Origin: JAKAVN01 sp963796565
GTDB taxonomy: Bacteria; Desulfobacterota; Binatia; Binatales; Binataceae
Assembly (NCBI GenBank): GCA_963796565.1
Contig: CAWCMA010000003.1
Location: 124,001-188,000 of the forward strand
Direction: 5' to 3'
Length of the DNA: 64,000 bases
The position numbers and the translations under genes were made by a program. Positions 26,558 through 34,517 of this stretch are shown piece after piece. Within the stretch, counting starts at the first letter, position 1. Each line of letters begins with the position of its first letter. The notes under the pieces are model-generated. The model saw nothing but the letters and a program-made list of their open reading frames with translations. It had not been told where the DNA came from and searched no databases.

Positions 26558-28082
26558 GCGGGACGCGGCGGCGGCGCCCAGCTTCGCGTGAAGGCGCGGA
26601 AGCCATGCGTCGTCGCTCCCCAAGTTTTCTCGTTAGGAGTGCGGCAATGTCTCGCACTTGCCGTTCCGTCTCCCGACTTCTGTAGAACTCGATGCCCCAT
26701 ACTTCACGCGAACGATCAAAAACCCCCGGCCGTGCGGTATCGAACCAAATCGGGATGACATCCCCGCTTGCGAACCGTTCCTTAAAGGCCTCAGACTCGA
26801 TCCGGGTCCACACCCGTTCTGGGTATTCCGGACCTAGTAAGCAGACTACGAAAGCTGCCTCGGACTGATATATGGGCTGAAGATATTCTTCGATATCGGC
26901 TCCCAAGATCCGATATTGTTCATTCCTATCATAGAAAATTTCGAGTTCTTCCTCTTGAAGCACTTGGAAGAGCCTTTCCGCGACGTCGCGGTCTGCACCG
27001 GCAAAGGAGAGTGCAAAGTCGTACTTATTGCTGATATTAAAGCCCGAGAAGCCGATCTCCCGCGCAAAGGTACTCCAAGGAATATTCCGGACAAAGAAAA
27101 CGAATTGAGGATCTTCTACCGTAAGCAGTTTGGCGGCTGCATCGTAATGCAGTACTTCCTGAACTTCTGGATGAGCGTTGATGAAGCTCTCCAAGTATCC
27201 CTTTTCAGCAATCTGTCGGACACTCCCGCTGAGCTCGGGATGCTGAATCAACGCATCCGGGACAGAGAGAGACCATTCTCGACCCGAACCTAGCCAGCGA
27301 AGGAGATGCAAATACGGTCCTCGTCCGTCACTTCGCATTCTCGGGCCGGTGCAAAAGGTTTTGCAGATACTTTCAAATCTTGTAGCAAGTCGTTCCCAAA
27401 CTCGCGCTCGAATGCTTTCAAAGCTAAGATGCGTTGTGCGGGCGTCGCTTTGAGCCTCCAGGACGCCCGCTGCCACACAGGTTTCATGAGAAAGTAACTG
27501 AGCTATATAGAAGCTGCCTTGTGCCTCTTGAACGATCTCGTCCCGAACGTTGAGGTTTACATTCAGCGCCTCCTCCCCCTTTTTAATGAGTTCTTCAACT
27601 TTGTCGTCGGGGTTGCTTTCGAATCGATGGATGTCGATTCGGTTAACCAGATCGCTCGCGAGGCTGATTAGTCGGTCGCCGGCTCGATTGATCCCAATGA
27701 TCACGAGTTTGACGGAGGGGTTCTCCTCATCGGCCAGTGTTTTGAGATAATCTGCGACCAAGGCCTTAACATGATCGTCAAGCTTGTGAAAGTCGTCGAT
27801 TATTACGGTGCCGACAGATCCCAGACTTCGTAGATCGGCTATGTATTCGACATCTTGTTGATTGCGAGCGGTCAATTTCGTGACCGAGGTGCCCAGCGCT
27901 AGCTCGCTGAGTACCTTTTCAACAGCAGTCGTTTTTCCTATACCGGACGGGCCTTCGACGACAACGCCACGACCAGGAGTCCTCAGGCTGACCAGAAGAT
28001 GGTCGTATTCCTTAGGGCGTACGAACGTATACGTGGGTACGCCGTTAATCTTGAAAACTTCTTCGATTCGTGGAGAGGGCAT
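26544..28082 (-). CDS. P-loop ATPase-TIR domain protein (candidate NAD-cleaving defence effector)
   Basis: 512 residues, two parts. Residues about 1-220 are an AAA/STAND-like NTPase: Walker A 44-51 'GPSGIGKT', Walker B 'GTVIIDDFHK' (91-100), and a sensor-like strand 'VKLVIIGINRAGD'. About 220-345 is a helical linker with no recognised domain. About 353-480 is a TIR domain: box 1 'KYDFALSFAGADRDVAERL', 'EIFYD' strand, 'GADIEEYLQPIYQSEAAFVVCLLGPEY', and 'WTRIESEAF', where Glu429 sits four residues after Trp425, as the catalytic Glu does in NADase TIRs. The DNA is visibly lower in GC (47% and 57% on two lines counted, against about 67% in the PBP gene). The gene stands alone between core genes, and its last ~25 codons run into GC-rich DNA overlapping the PBP 3' end. 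This suggests horizontal acquisition. NADase-based abortive infection is the family inference. Confidence 0.8.
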   Translation of the reverse strand: MPSPRIEEVFKINGVPTYTFVRPKEYDHLLVSLRTPGRGVVVEGPSGIGKTTAVEKVLSELALGTSVTKLTARNQQDVEYIADLRSLGSVGTVIIDDFHKLDDHVKALVADYLKTLADEENPSVKLVIIGINRAGDRLISLASDLVNRIDIHRFESNPDDKVEELIKKGEEALNVNLNVRDEIVQEAQGSFYIAQLLSHETCVAAGVLEAQSDARTTHLSFESIRARVWERLATRFESICKTFCTGPRMRSDGRGPYLHLLRWLGSGREWSLSVPDALIQHPELSGSVRQIAEKGYLESFINAHPEVQEVLHYDAAAKLLTVEDPQFVFFVRNIPWSTFAREIGFSGFNISNKYDFALSFAGADRDVAERLFQVLQEEELEIFYDRNEQYRILGADIEEYLQPIYQSEAAFVVCLLGPEYPERVWTRIESEAFKERFASGDVIPIWFDTARPGVFDRSREVWGIEFYRSRETERQVRDIAALLTRKLGERRRMASAPSREAGRRRRVPLSGG

Positions 28083-28113
28083 GATGAACGTTTCTTGATT
28101 TTGACGCTATCAC

Positions 28114-28124
28114 GTTATGGTAAC
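28114..28124. promoter_or_regulatory. Short inverted repeat in front of the TIR gene
   Basis: GTTATGGTAAC (GTTA-TGG-TAAC) lies 32 bp upstream of the TIR gene start, in the only 56 bp that separate it from the molybdoprotein gene. It could be an operator or chance. I see no clear -10/-35 pair on the minus strand. Confidence 0.25.
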
Positions 28125-28138
28125 AATGTCCGAGAGTT

Positions 28139-29152
28139 TCAGCCCGTCGTTACGGCCAGTGCCAGGCGGACCTGCGCGCTCATCCCGGCGGCGCGGTCAG
28201 GATCGCTCGGCGGCTGCGAGCGGCCGTCACCGTCGGTTGCGCGCACCCTAACGTGGTAGCGACCTCGCTCAGTTGGAGCGAAGCGATACTTCCATACCGT
28301 CCAGATATAGGGCGAGCGACTTTCGCTCAGCTCCGCCGCATCCCAGGTCTTGCCGTCGTCGGTCGAGACGTCCACCCGCCGAATTCCTGACGGTCCCGCT
28401 AGTGCCCATCCGACCATCTCCACCGGCGCTCTGACCTTGGCCTCGGGCGCGATCAGATCGAACAGGCTATAGTTGGCCTGCGGATAGAAAAATCCCGAAT
28501 TCACCTTGCGCCACGCGCTGTTGGTCCATCCGCGCGCTTCCCAGTAACCGACGTATACCCTGTCGACGAATTCTATCTCCGTTAGCCACTTGGGCTGCTT
28601 CATTCCGTACTTACCGGGAATGAATATACGCAGTGGATAGCCGTGCTCCGGTGGCAACGGCACGCCATTCATCAGATACGGCAGGAAGTTGTCTTTGCGC
28701 ATCAGCTCGTCGATCGGGATGCCGGTCGTGTAGCCATCGGCGGCGCGGAGCCTGGCGTAAATCGCCTTGCCCGAGGGCCGCGCGCGTTCGAGCAACGGAC
28801 TCAGCTTAGGGCCGACCCACAACGCGTTGCCGATCGAGGTGCCGTTGGGCGGATTCCCGATACACTCCAGCGTCAGCGTTTCATTGACGGGCGGCAGCGC
28901 CTTGACCGCGGCCAGGTCGAGTTCAAGCGGGCTTTTGACCAGGCCGTGAATCTTGAGCCGCCACTGGCGAGGGTCCACGCGCGGCGTTGTGCCGTAAGTG
29001 GTGACGTAAAAATCCGCGTTGGGCGTGAAACCGCCCCATCCGCCGGCTGGCGCCTTGGGAACGGCAGCGGCCGCCATCACGCGGGCCGCGGCCGGCACGC
29101 CGGCGAGCGCGATTGCGGCGCCGGCGGTGCGGATGAATCTTCTGCGGTTCAT
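28139..29152 (-). CDS. Tat-exported sulfite-oxidase-family molybdoenzyme
   Basis: 337 residues. A twin-arginine signal 'NRRRFIRTAGAAIAL' precedes a sulfite-oxidase-fold domain with the molybdenum-ligating Cys97 in 'TLECIGNPPNGT', conserved Moco-binding residues such as 'HGYPLRIFIPGKYGMKQPKWL', and a C-terminal dimerisation-type Ig domain (about 240-330, 'RVDVSTDDGKTWDAAEL'). This is the SorA/plant-type sulfite oxidase and MsrP superfamily. The Ig-like C-terminus favours the SO type over MsrP, which lacks it. No heme domain and no cytochrome partner gene are adjacent, so the electron acceptor is unknown. The gene follows trmI by 23 bp, perhaps in the same transcript. Confidence 0.88.
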   Translation of the reverse strand: MNRRRFIRTAGAAIALAGVPAAARVMAAAAVPKAPAGGWGGFTPNADFYVTTYGTTPRVDPRQWRLKIHGLVKSPLELDLAAVKALPPVNETLTLECIGNPPNGTSIGNALWVGPKLSPLLERARPSGKAIYARLRAADGYTTGIPIDELMRKDNFLPYLMNGVPLPPEHGYPLRIFIPGKYGMKQPKWLTEIEFVDRVYVGYWEARGWTNSAWRKVNSGFFYPQANYSLFDLIAPEAKVRAPVEMVGWALAGPSGIRRVDVSTDDGKTWDAAELSESRSPYIWTVWKYRFAPTERGRYHVRVRATDGDGRSQPPSDPDRAAGMSAQVRLALAVTTG

Positions 29153-29175
29153 GGCGCGCGCGTGACCTCACGCGC

Positions 29176-30099
29176 TCATAGCTGATCATCGTCGTCGGAA
29201 TCGCTCGTGTCCGGGTACGAACCGGATGCCTCGGCGATGTCCTTTTCGTCGTTGGGCGCCGGTTCGTCGTCGGGCGCCGGCGATTCGGCCGGCGTCGGGA
29301 GCGGCTCCGCACCTGCCTGCGAATAGGAGGCCAGGCGGCGCGCCACGATGATGAAGCCAGAGTGCGCGACCATCCGATGCACTGGGCGTACGCTCAGTCC
29401 CTTGACGTGCCAGTTGCGCAGCAGGGTCTCGAACGATTCGACTTCGCCGAAGCCGCCGTCGCGCTCGAGCGCCGCGACCGTGTCGCCCAGTTGGATTGCG
29501 GTCGGCACATAGCAGACCAGCACGCCGCCCGCGCGCAGCGCACGCGCCGCCACGCCCAGTGCACGGCCCGGCTCGGCGAGATCGAGGAAGAGGCGGTCGA
29601 CGCCGGTCTCCACGAAGCCGGCGTAGAGGTCGCCGAGCTTGAGCGTCCAGTTTGGCGCCTCGCCGAAGAACGCGGCGACGTTGCGCCGCGCCGCGGCGGC
29701 GAAGTCCTCGCGCAGCTCGTAGGAGATGACGCGGCCAGCCGGGCCAACCGCGCGCAGGAGAGCGATGGTGAGCGCGCCCGCGCCGACTCCGCCCTCGATA
29801 ACCGTGGCGCCGGGGAAGACGTCGCCCCAAATCAGCAGCGGTCCGGTATCCTTGGGATAGATCACCTGGGCCTGGCGCGGCAGATGCGGGATCAAGTCGG
29901 CGTAAGTGGGCCGCAGGACCAGGAAAGTCTCGCCAGTGCTGAGCTTGACGCGCGAGCCCTCGTCGGTCCCGATCAGCTCGTCGGCGGAAATCTCGCCGCG
30001 GATGAGGATACGCGTGCCGGGGCGCAGCATTTTCAGATAGCGGCGGCCCTTGCGATCGATGAACAGGACGGCGTCGTTGGGTTTGAGTTTTGCTTCCAA
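29176..30099 (-). CDS. trmI: tRNA (adenine-58-N1)-methyltransferase TrmI
   Basis: Makes m1A58 in the T-loop of tRNAs using SAM; a tetramer in known members. 307 residues, of which the first ~265 are the enzyme. Family marks are 'LRPTYADLIPHLPRQAQVIYPKDTGPLLIWGD', the SAM motif 'VIEGGVGAGALTIALLRAVG', and 'DRLFLDLAEPGRAL'. The final ~45 residues are an acidic, Pro-rich, low-complexity tail ending in a run of aspartates ('DTSDSDDDDQL'), absent from usual TrmI. The start at 30099 is supported by the family N-terminus ('KPNDAVLFIDRKGRRYLKML'). Confidence 0.9.
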   Translation of the reverse strand: MEAKLKPNDAVLFIDRKGRRYLKMLRPGTRILIRGEISADELIGTDEGSRVKLSTGETFLVLRPTYADLIPHLPRQAQVIYPKDTGPLLIWGDVFPGATVIEGGVGAGALTIALLRAVGPAGRVISYELREDFAAAARRNVAAFFGEAPNWTLKLGDLYAGFVETGVDRLFLDLAEPGRALGVAARALRAGGVLVCYVPTAIQLGDTVAALERDGGFGEVESFETLLRNWHVKGLSVRPVHRMVAHSGFIIVARRLASYSQAGAEPLPTPAESPAPDDEPAPNDEKDIAEASGSYPDTSDSDDDDQL

Positions 30100-30194
30100 G
30101 CGCTTAACGCTTAGACGCTCGGCGCGGCGCGCGCAACCGGTGTCTGGCGGAAAGGGCGAGCGCCGGTACGGCCGCGGGACCTATGACCGAATAG

Positions 30195-30222
30195 TTTTGG
30201 GACGTTTGCGTTGTGGTATAGT
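30195..30222 (+). promoter_or_regulatory. Predicted sigma70-type promoter for the zinc-ribbon/secF group
   Basis: TTTTGG (30195-30200), a 16-bp spacer, then TATAGT (30217-30222), about 158 bp upstream of the first zinc-ribbon gene. The -10 is good and the -35 weak. The long leader that would result (30229-30380) has no recognised riboswitch. Confidence 0.4.
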
Positions 30223-30380
30223 AGTCGGGTTGAATCGTTGTCGATGCGTTACGGACGAGCTGGCGGCCGGAGCAGTATCCACCTTCACGCCGAGCGCCCT
30301 CGAGCGCACCGTCGCCACGCAGGCCCGTTCACGAATCGCAACCACAACTAAAAACCTAAAGAGAGAGAGCGTCATCGGTC

Positions 30381-30551
30381 ATGGCTGAGAAAAAAGCGAA
30401 GACTGCGGAAAAGAGCCGCGATGTGAGCTACAAGCACCTCTGTCCGAGTTGCGGCGCGGAGAGCAAGGTCACGATGTTCGCCGGCTACGGCCGGCGGGGC
30501 TTCTTTCTGGTCTGCGATAAGAACTGCGGCTACGTCGCACGCACGCGCTGA
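30381..30551 (+). CDS. Small zinc-ribbon protein (56 aa)
   Basis: 56 residues: a lysine-rich N-terminus (MAEKKAKTAEKSRDVSYKH) then a single Cys4 ribbon, 'CPSCGAE' paired with 'CDKNCGYVAR', separated by about 22 residues rich in Gly and Phe. It is not ribosomal L33, L32 or L36 by motif. Its size and basic tail suggest RNA or ribosome contact, but this is inference. The stop is 17 bp before the next small gene, and the stop TGA overlaps a downstream ATG. Too short for most gene-finders, but a clean frame with an upstream purine run. Confidence 0.6.
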   Translation: MAEKKAKTAEKSRDVSYKHLCPSCGAESKVTMFAGYGRRGFFLVCDKNCGYVARTR

Positions 30552-30570
30552 TGGAGAGGGGATAGAAGCG

Positions 30571-30912
30571 ATGGCCAGGACTCGCAAGAGCAAAACCGCC
30601 AAGCGCGACCTGTATCCCACTTCCGGCGACACGGCCGACGAGGCGGAAGAGGATGCCGACCTTCCCAAGGACGAAGCCGGCCGCCGCAAGATCAAACGCC
30701 AGTACCAGGAACTGCTGGGCATCCGGATCGAGAAGCTCAAAGGCCGCATTCTCAACCGCGAGCGTATCAACAAGACCATCGACGGCATCTACTTCATCTG
30801 CGCCAAATGTCTCAAGGTCTGCCACTCGCTCGACGACGGCCTGACCGAAGACCCCAACAACCAGAACAACCAGTGCGGCAAGTGCGGCAAGGCCCGCACC
30901 GCCGCCGCCTGA
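30571..30912 (+). CDS. 113-aa zinc-ribbon protein of unknown function
   Basis: 113 residues. A basic/acidic N-terminus, then a helical segment 'GRRKIKRQYQELLGIRIEKLKGRILNRERINKTIDGI' and a C-terminal Cys4 ribbon 'FICAKCLKVCHSL...CGKCGKARTAAA'. Shine-Dalgarno 'GGAGAGGGGATAG' precedes the ATG. I do not recognise the family. It is co-directional with the 56-aa zinc-ribbon gene (19-bp gap), so the two are probably expressed together; binding to nucleic acid or ribosome is possible but unsupported. Confidence 0.6.
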   Translation: MARTRKSKTAKRDLYPTSGDTADEAEEDADLPKDEAGRRKIKRQYQELLGIRIEKLKGRILNRERINKTIDGIYFICAKCLKVCHSLDDGLTEDPNNQNNQCGKCGKARTAAA

Positions 30913-31171
30913 CCGCCGCGAGGCGCGACCGGTGCGGACGCCCTGCACGGCGAGGCGGCAAGGCGGGCGGATGGAGATGCCCATGCGCGATAGCGTGACG
31001 GGCGCGGCTGTGCTTTTATTAGTCGGATCGAACCGCTAATTGTCATGGACACTGCCTTGCGCGCGATGGCGCGGAATTCCCTTGAGGGGCGCCTGCTGAT
31101 AGCAGCCGGCGCGGGCAATCGCGGCGCCGGTCGCGCGCGGTAGCAGACGGTGGAGGAGCCATACAGGACCG

Positions 31172-32113
31172 ATGTCCTTTCAGATAATTCCCCCCGACAT
31201 TGATCTCGATTTCGTCGGCAAGCGCTACTTCTTCGTCGCGCTCTCGAGCCTCATCAACCTCGCGGCAATAGTGTTGCTGATAACGGTGGGTCTCAACTAC
31301 GGCGTCGACTTCGTCGGCGGCAGCGTGGTGCAACTGCAATTCAAGAGCGCCACCGAGGGTGTGCACATCCGCAGCGCGCTGGAGCCGCTGGGCCTAGGTG
31401 AAGTGACGGTGCAGGACTTCGGCTCCGCCGACCGCCATCAATACCTGGTCCGTTTCGAGAAGGTGAAGAACGTCGGCAGCCTGGGCAAGAAACTCGAAGC
31501 GCAGCTCGATAAAGTCTACGGGCCGGACGCCGCGCAAGTGCTGCGGGTCGAGACGGTGGGCGCCAAAGTCGGCCGCGACTTGCGCCGCAACGGTTTCATG
31601 GCGGTTATTTTCGCGACCGTCTTCATGGGCATCTTCATCGCCTGGCAGTTCCGCGGCGTGAGCTGGAGCTTCGGCGCAGGCGCGGTGATCGCGCTGACGC
31701 ATGACGTGCTGGTAGTGGTCGGCGCGCTGGTCATCTCGCGCCTGGAGTTCGATCTGACGACGCTGGCGGCGCTGCTGACGGTTATCGGCTACTCGGTCCA
31801 CGACACCATCATCGTGTCGGACCGGATACGCGAGGATGCGGCCAAGCGACGGCGCGAATCGATCGCGGCGATCATGAACCGTGCGATCAACGAGACCCTC
31901 GCGCGCACCATCCTGACCTCGGGTACCGCGATCGCGGTGCTGATCGCGCTGCTCGCGTTGGGCGGCCCGATCCTGCGTCCGTCGGCCTTCACCCTGCTGG
32001 TAGGTTTCATCACCGGGACGTACTCGTCAATCTATATTGCGGGCCCGGTGGTGCTGTTCTGGGAGGGCAAGAGTGGCGGCAGGGGCCGCAGCGCGGTCAC
32101 GCGTGCGGCCTGA
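31172..32113 (+). CDS. secF: Protein translocase subunit SecF
   Basis: 313 residues. SecF partners with SecD and uses the proton gradient to support export across the inner membrane. The first transmembrane helix is followed by the signature 'NYGVDFVGGSVVQLQF'; a P4-like periplasmic domain (about 45-130) is followed by the cluster of transmembrane helices with 'FRGVSWSFGAGAVIALTHDVLVV' and 'TVIGYSVHDTIIVSDRIRE', the classic SecDF motif. The start is at an ATG after GGTGGAGGAGCC. SecD normally sits directly upstream; here the upstream genes are two zinc-ribbon proteins, so secD must be elsewhere. Confidence 0.93.
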   Translation: MSFQIIPPDIDLDFVGKRYFFVALSSLINLAAIVLLITVGLNYGVDFVGGSVVQLQFKSATEGVHIRSALEPLGLGEVTVQDFGSADRHQYLVRFEKVKNVGSLGKKLEAQLDKVYGPDAAQVLRVETVGAKVGRDLRRNGFMAVIFATVFMGIFIAWQFRGVSWSFGAGAVIALTHDVLVVVGALVISRLEFDLTTLAALLTVIGYSVHDTIIVSDRIREDAAKRRRESIAAIMNRAINETLARTILTSGTAIAVLIALLALGGPILRPSAFTLLVGFITGTYSSIYIAGPVVLFWEGKSGGRGRSAVTRAA

Positions 32114-32171
32114 CGCTGCGCAACAGCCTGACTGTCTCGTGCAGGCGCGCGCGGCTCTGTGACGCGGCACA

Positions 32172-32236
32172 ACTTGCGATGACCCGGAATTTGCGCGACC
32201 CAGCATCTGCGTGACCCGGTGCTCGCGTGACCCAGC
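32172..32236 (+). repeat. Four 16-17-bp tandem repeats overlapping a start codon
   Basis: Degenerate units at 32172-32188, 32189-32204, 32205-32220 and 32221-32236 share the core TTGCG(A/-)TGACCC or CGCGTGACCCAGC. The last unit contains the GTG start of the next gene. The array occupies nearly the whole secF-to-hypothetical gap. Confidence 0.65.
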
Positions 32237-32556
32237 ATGAAATACACACCGGGCGAGGCCTATACCGCTTGAGCCTCGCCGCGCTGCCGGCGATCACAGC
32301 AGACGAGACGACACTTACGCTCAGCTTCGCGCGCGCCGACGGCCTGGAGCGGGTCGGCTTCCTATGCACGATCGCGCGCGCGATTGCCGGAGCGCCGGGC
32401 GAGCCCGGCACCGACGCGTTGCTCTCGCGGCTGACTCCATGGTTCGAGCGCGAGTTCGAGCAGACGCGCGAAGCGGCGCTCAAGTCGTTACGCAGCGAGC
32501 GCAAGCCGTTGACGGTGCGTTTCGACCGCGAGCATCCGGGGCCCTTCGGCGGGTGA
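32227..32556 (+). CDS. 109-aa hypothetical protein
   Basis: 109 residues starting from GTG. 'LTLSFARADGLERVGFLCTIARAIAGAPG' and 'WFEREFEQTREAALKSLRSERKPLTVRFD' look like a small alpha/beta domain with a basic helix. Not recognised, no signal peptide or cysteine cluster. The start lies inside the tandem repeat at 32221-32236 and there is no alternative ATG close by, so translation initiation may be unusual or the gene may be poorly expressed. Codon use fits the neighbours. Confidence 0.5.
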   Translation: MTQHEIHTGRGLYRLSLAALPAITADETTLTLSFARADGLERVGFLCTIARAIAGAPGEPGTDALLSRLTPWFEREFEQTREAALKSLRSERKPLTVRFDREHPGPFGG

Positions 32557-32597
32557 TGCGGACGCGATTGGCGCAGTTCACCGAATCGAGAATTAAA

Positions 32598-34379
32598 TCA
32601 AGAGATTCCCAAACCCGCCCGCAGAGCCTTGCGTTGCTCCTCCATTTTCGCGGGTACGCTGCCGCCAATCTTTTTGAAGAACTCTTCCTGCGAATCGAGT
32701 TCGGCCGCCCAATCCTGAGGCTTCACGGACATCGCCTCTTTCAAGGAATCGTTGGCAATCTCGAGGCCTGTGAGATCGAGCGCGCCCTCGGCCGGCCGCA
32801 TCCCCACCGCCGAGCGCTCGGCCGCGGCATGGCCGTGCACCCGTTCCACGATCCATTTGAGGACCCGGATATTCTCGCCATAGCCGGGCCATAGAAACCG
32901 GCCCTCGCTATTCTTTCTGAACCAGTTGACCATGAAAACCTTGGGCGGCTGTTTAAGTCCGTGCTGCATTCCCAGCCAATGGGCAAAATAATTGCCCATG
33001 TTGTAGCCACAGAACGGCAGCATCGCCATCGGATCACGGCGCACGACGCCGACCTTGCCGGTGGCGGCGGCCGTGGTCTCGGAGCCCATGGTCGCGCCCA
33101 GGTAAACGCCGTGGTCCCAATCGAATGATTCGAGCACCAACGGCACCGTCGAGGCGCGGCGGCCGCCGAAAATGATCGCGGAGATTGGCACTCCCTGTGG
33201 GGAATCGGCCTTCGGAGATAGCGCGGGATTGTTGCGCATCGGGGTGGTGAAACGGCTGTTGGGATGCGCCGCCGGCCGGCCCGAGCCCTTGCTCCACGGC
33301 TGCCCTTGCCAGTCGATGAGTCCCTCGGGAGGATCGATACCCATGCCCTCCCACCAGACGTCACCATCGGAAGTCATGGCGACGTTGGTGAAGATGGTGT
33401 CCCGCTCGACCATCTTCATGGCGTTCGGGTTCGACTGCGCACTGGTTCCAGGCGCGACGCCAAAATATCCGGCCTCCGGATTGACCGCCCACAGGCGGCC
33501 ATCCGGCCCGACCCGCATCCACGAAATGTCGTCGCCCACAGTGGTGACGCGCCATCCGCGAAAAGCCGGCGGCGGCGTGAGCATCGCAAGATTGGTCTTG
33601 CCGCACGCGCTCGGAAATGCCGCCGCGACGTAGGCGGTTTCGCCCTCGGGACTTTGCAGACCCAGGATCAGCATGTGCTCCGCCAGCCAGCCTTCCTTAT
33701 TGCCGAGCCAGCTCGCGATGCGCAGCGCGAAACACTTCTTGCTTAGCAGCGCGTTGCCGCCGTAACCGCTACCGGCCGACCAGACCGTGTTATCCTGTGG
33801 GAAATGGCAGATCAGGCGGCGTTTCGGATCGCAATCCAGAGTCGAATGGAGTCCGCGGTTGAAATCACCCGACGATCCCAGCGCGGCGAGGGCTACCGCG
33901 CCCATCCGGGTCATCAGTCCCATGTTGAGCGCGACATAGATGCTATCCGTCAGTTCGATGCCGACTTTTGAAAACGGCGAATCGAGGGGCCCCATGATGT
34001 AAGGAACGACGTACATCGTGCGGCCGCGCATCGAACCGTCGAACCATCCGCGCATCCGCGCGTAAGTTTCGCCGGGTGCCATCCAGTTGTTGGTCGGCCC
34101 CGCGTCATCCTTGTTCGGCGTGCAGATGAAAGTCAGGTCCTCGGAGCGCGCGACGTCGTTGGGATTGGACCGATGCAGATAGCAGCCGGGCCGCTTGCTC
34201 GGGTTGAGCGGAATCAGAACGCCCGCGGCGACCGCCTGCTGGTACAGGCGCTGGCGTTCCTCTTCGCTGCCGTCGCACCATTCGACTCGATCCGGCTTGG
34301 TCAGGCGGACCACTTCGGCCACCCATTCCGACAGAAAGCGGTTTGCGGTGACGTTCTTTTTCGCGGTTGAGTTTGTCAT
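32598..34379 (-). CDS. pckG: Phosphoenolpyruvate carboxykinase (GTP)
   Basis: 593 residues. Converts oxaloacetate and GTP to PEP, GDP and CO2, the first committed gluconeogenic step (cytosol). The P-loop is 'FPSACGKTNLAML', the metal/PEP region is seen in 'VTTVGDDISWM', and 'NWFRKNSEGRFLWPGYGENIRVLKWI' is the diagnostic C-terminal stretch. The sequence follows the GTP-type fold rather than the ATP-type. Length is normal. An AT-rich 138-bp gap (34380-34517) separates it from a divergent GNAT gene, where the promoters of both must lie. It is unlinked from pgl/tkt, but together these indicate an active central carbon metabolism. Confidence 0.97.
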   Translation of the reverse strand: MTNSTAKKNVTANRFLSEWVAEVVRLTKPDRVEWCDGSEEERQRLYQQAVAAGVLIPLNPSKRPGCYLHRSNPNDVARSEDLTFICTPNKDDAGPTNNWMAPGETYARMRGWFDGSMRGRTMYVVPYIMGPLDSPFSKVGIELTDSIYVALNMGLMTRMGAVALAALGSSGDFNRGLHSTLDCDPKRRLICHFPQDNTVWSAGSGYGGNALLSKKCFALRIASWLGNKEGWLAEHMLILGLQSPEGETAYVAAAFPSACGKTNLAMLTPPPAFRGWRVTTVGDDISWMRVGPDGRLWAVNPEAGYFGVAPGTSAQSNPNAMKMVERDTIFTNVAMTSDGDVWWEGMGIDPPEGLIDWQGQPWSKGSGRPAAHPNSRFTTPMRNNPALSPKADSPQGVPISAIIFGGRRASTVPLVLESFDWDHGVYLGATMGSETTAAATGKVGVVRRDPMAMLPFCGYNMGNYFAHWLGMQHGLKQPPKVFMVNWFRKNSEGRFLWPGYGENIRVLKWIVERVHGHAAAERSAVGMRPAEGALDLTGLEIANDSLKEAMSVKPQDWAAELDSQEEFFKKIGGSVPAKMEEQRKALRAGLGIS

Positions 34380-34517
34380 CGGGGTGACTTCAGGCTTCGC
34401 GCTTCTTAGTTTGATTTGCTCGCGTGTTCAACATTTGCGCAAGATTAAACGTCTAAATACGGTTCGATTGCAATATTACATTAACTGATAATCGCAATTT
34501 TGAAAAAGGACTAGGCG
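34380..34517. promoter_or_regulatory. AT-rich divergent promoter region pckG / GNAT
   Basis: Intergenic DNA shared by pckG (minus) and the GNAT gene (plus). It is AT-rich, with a separated inverted repeat ATTGC / GCAAT (34469-34473 and 34493-34497) around 'AATATTACATTAACTGATAATC'. No single -10/-35 pair is convincing on either strand, so boundaries are left broad. The GNAT gene has 'AAAAAGGACTAGGCG' before its ATG. Confidence 0.35.

Noticed and set aside
30913..31171. Two tiny frames before secF (22 and 32 codons)
   Set aside because: No conservation signal visible and composition typical of intergenic DNA; would need proteomics.
32172..32236. CRISPR array
   Set aside because: Units are 16 bp, contiguous with no spacers, and degenerate.
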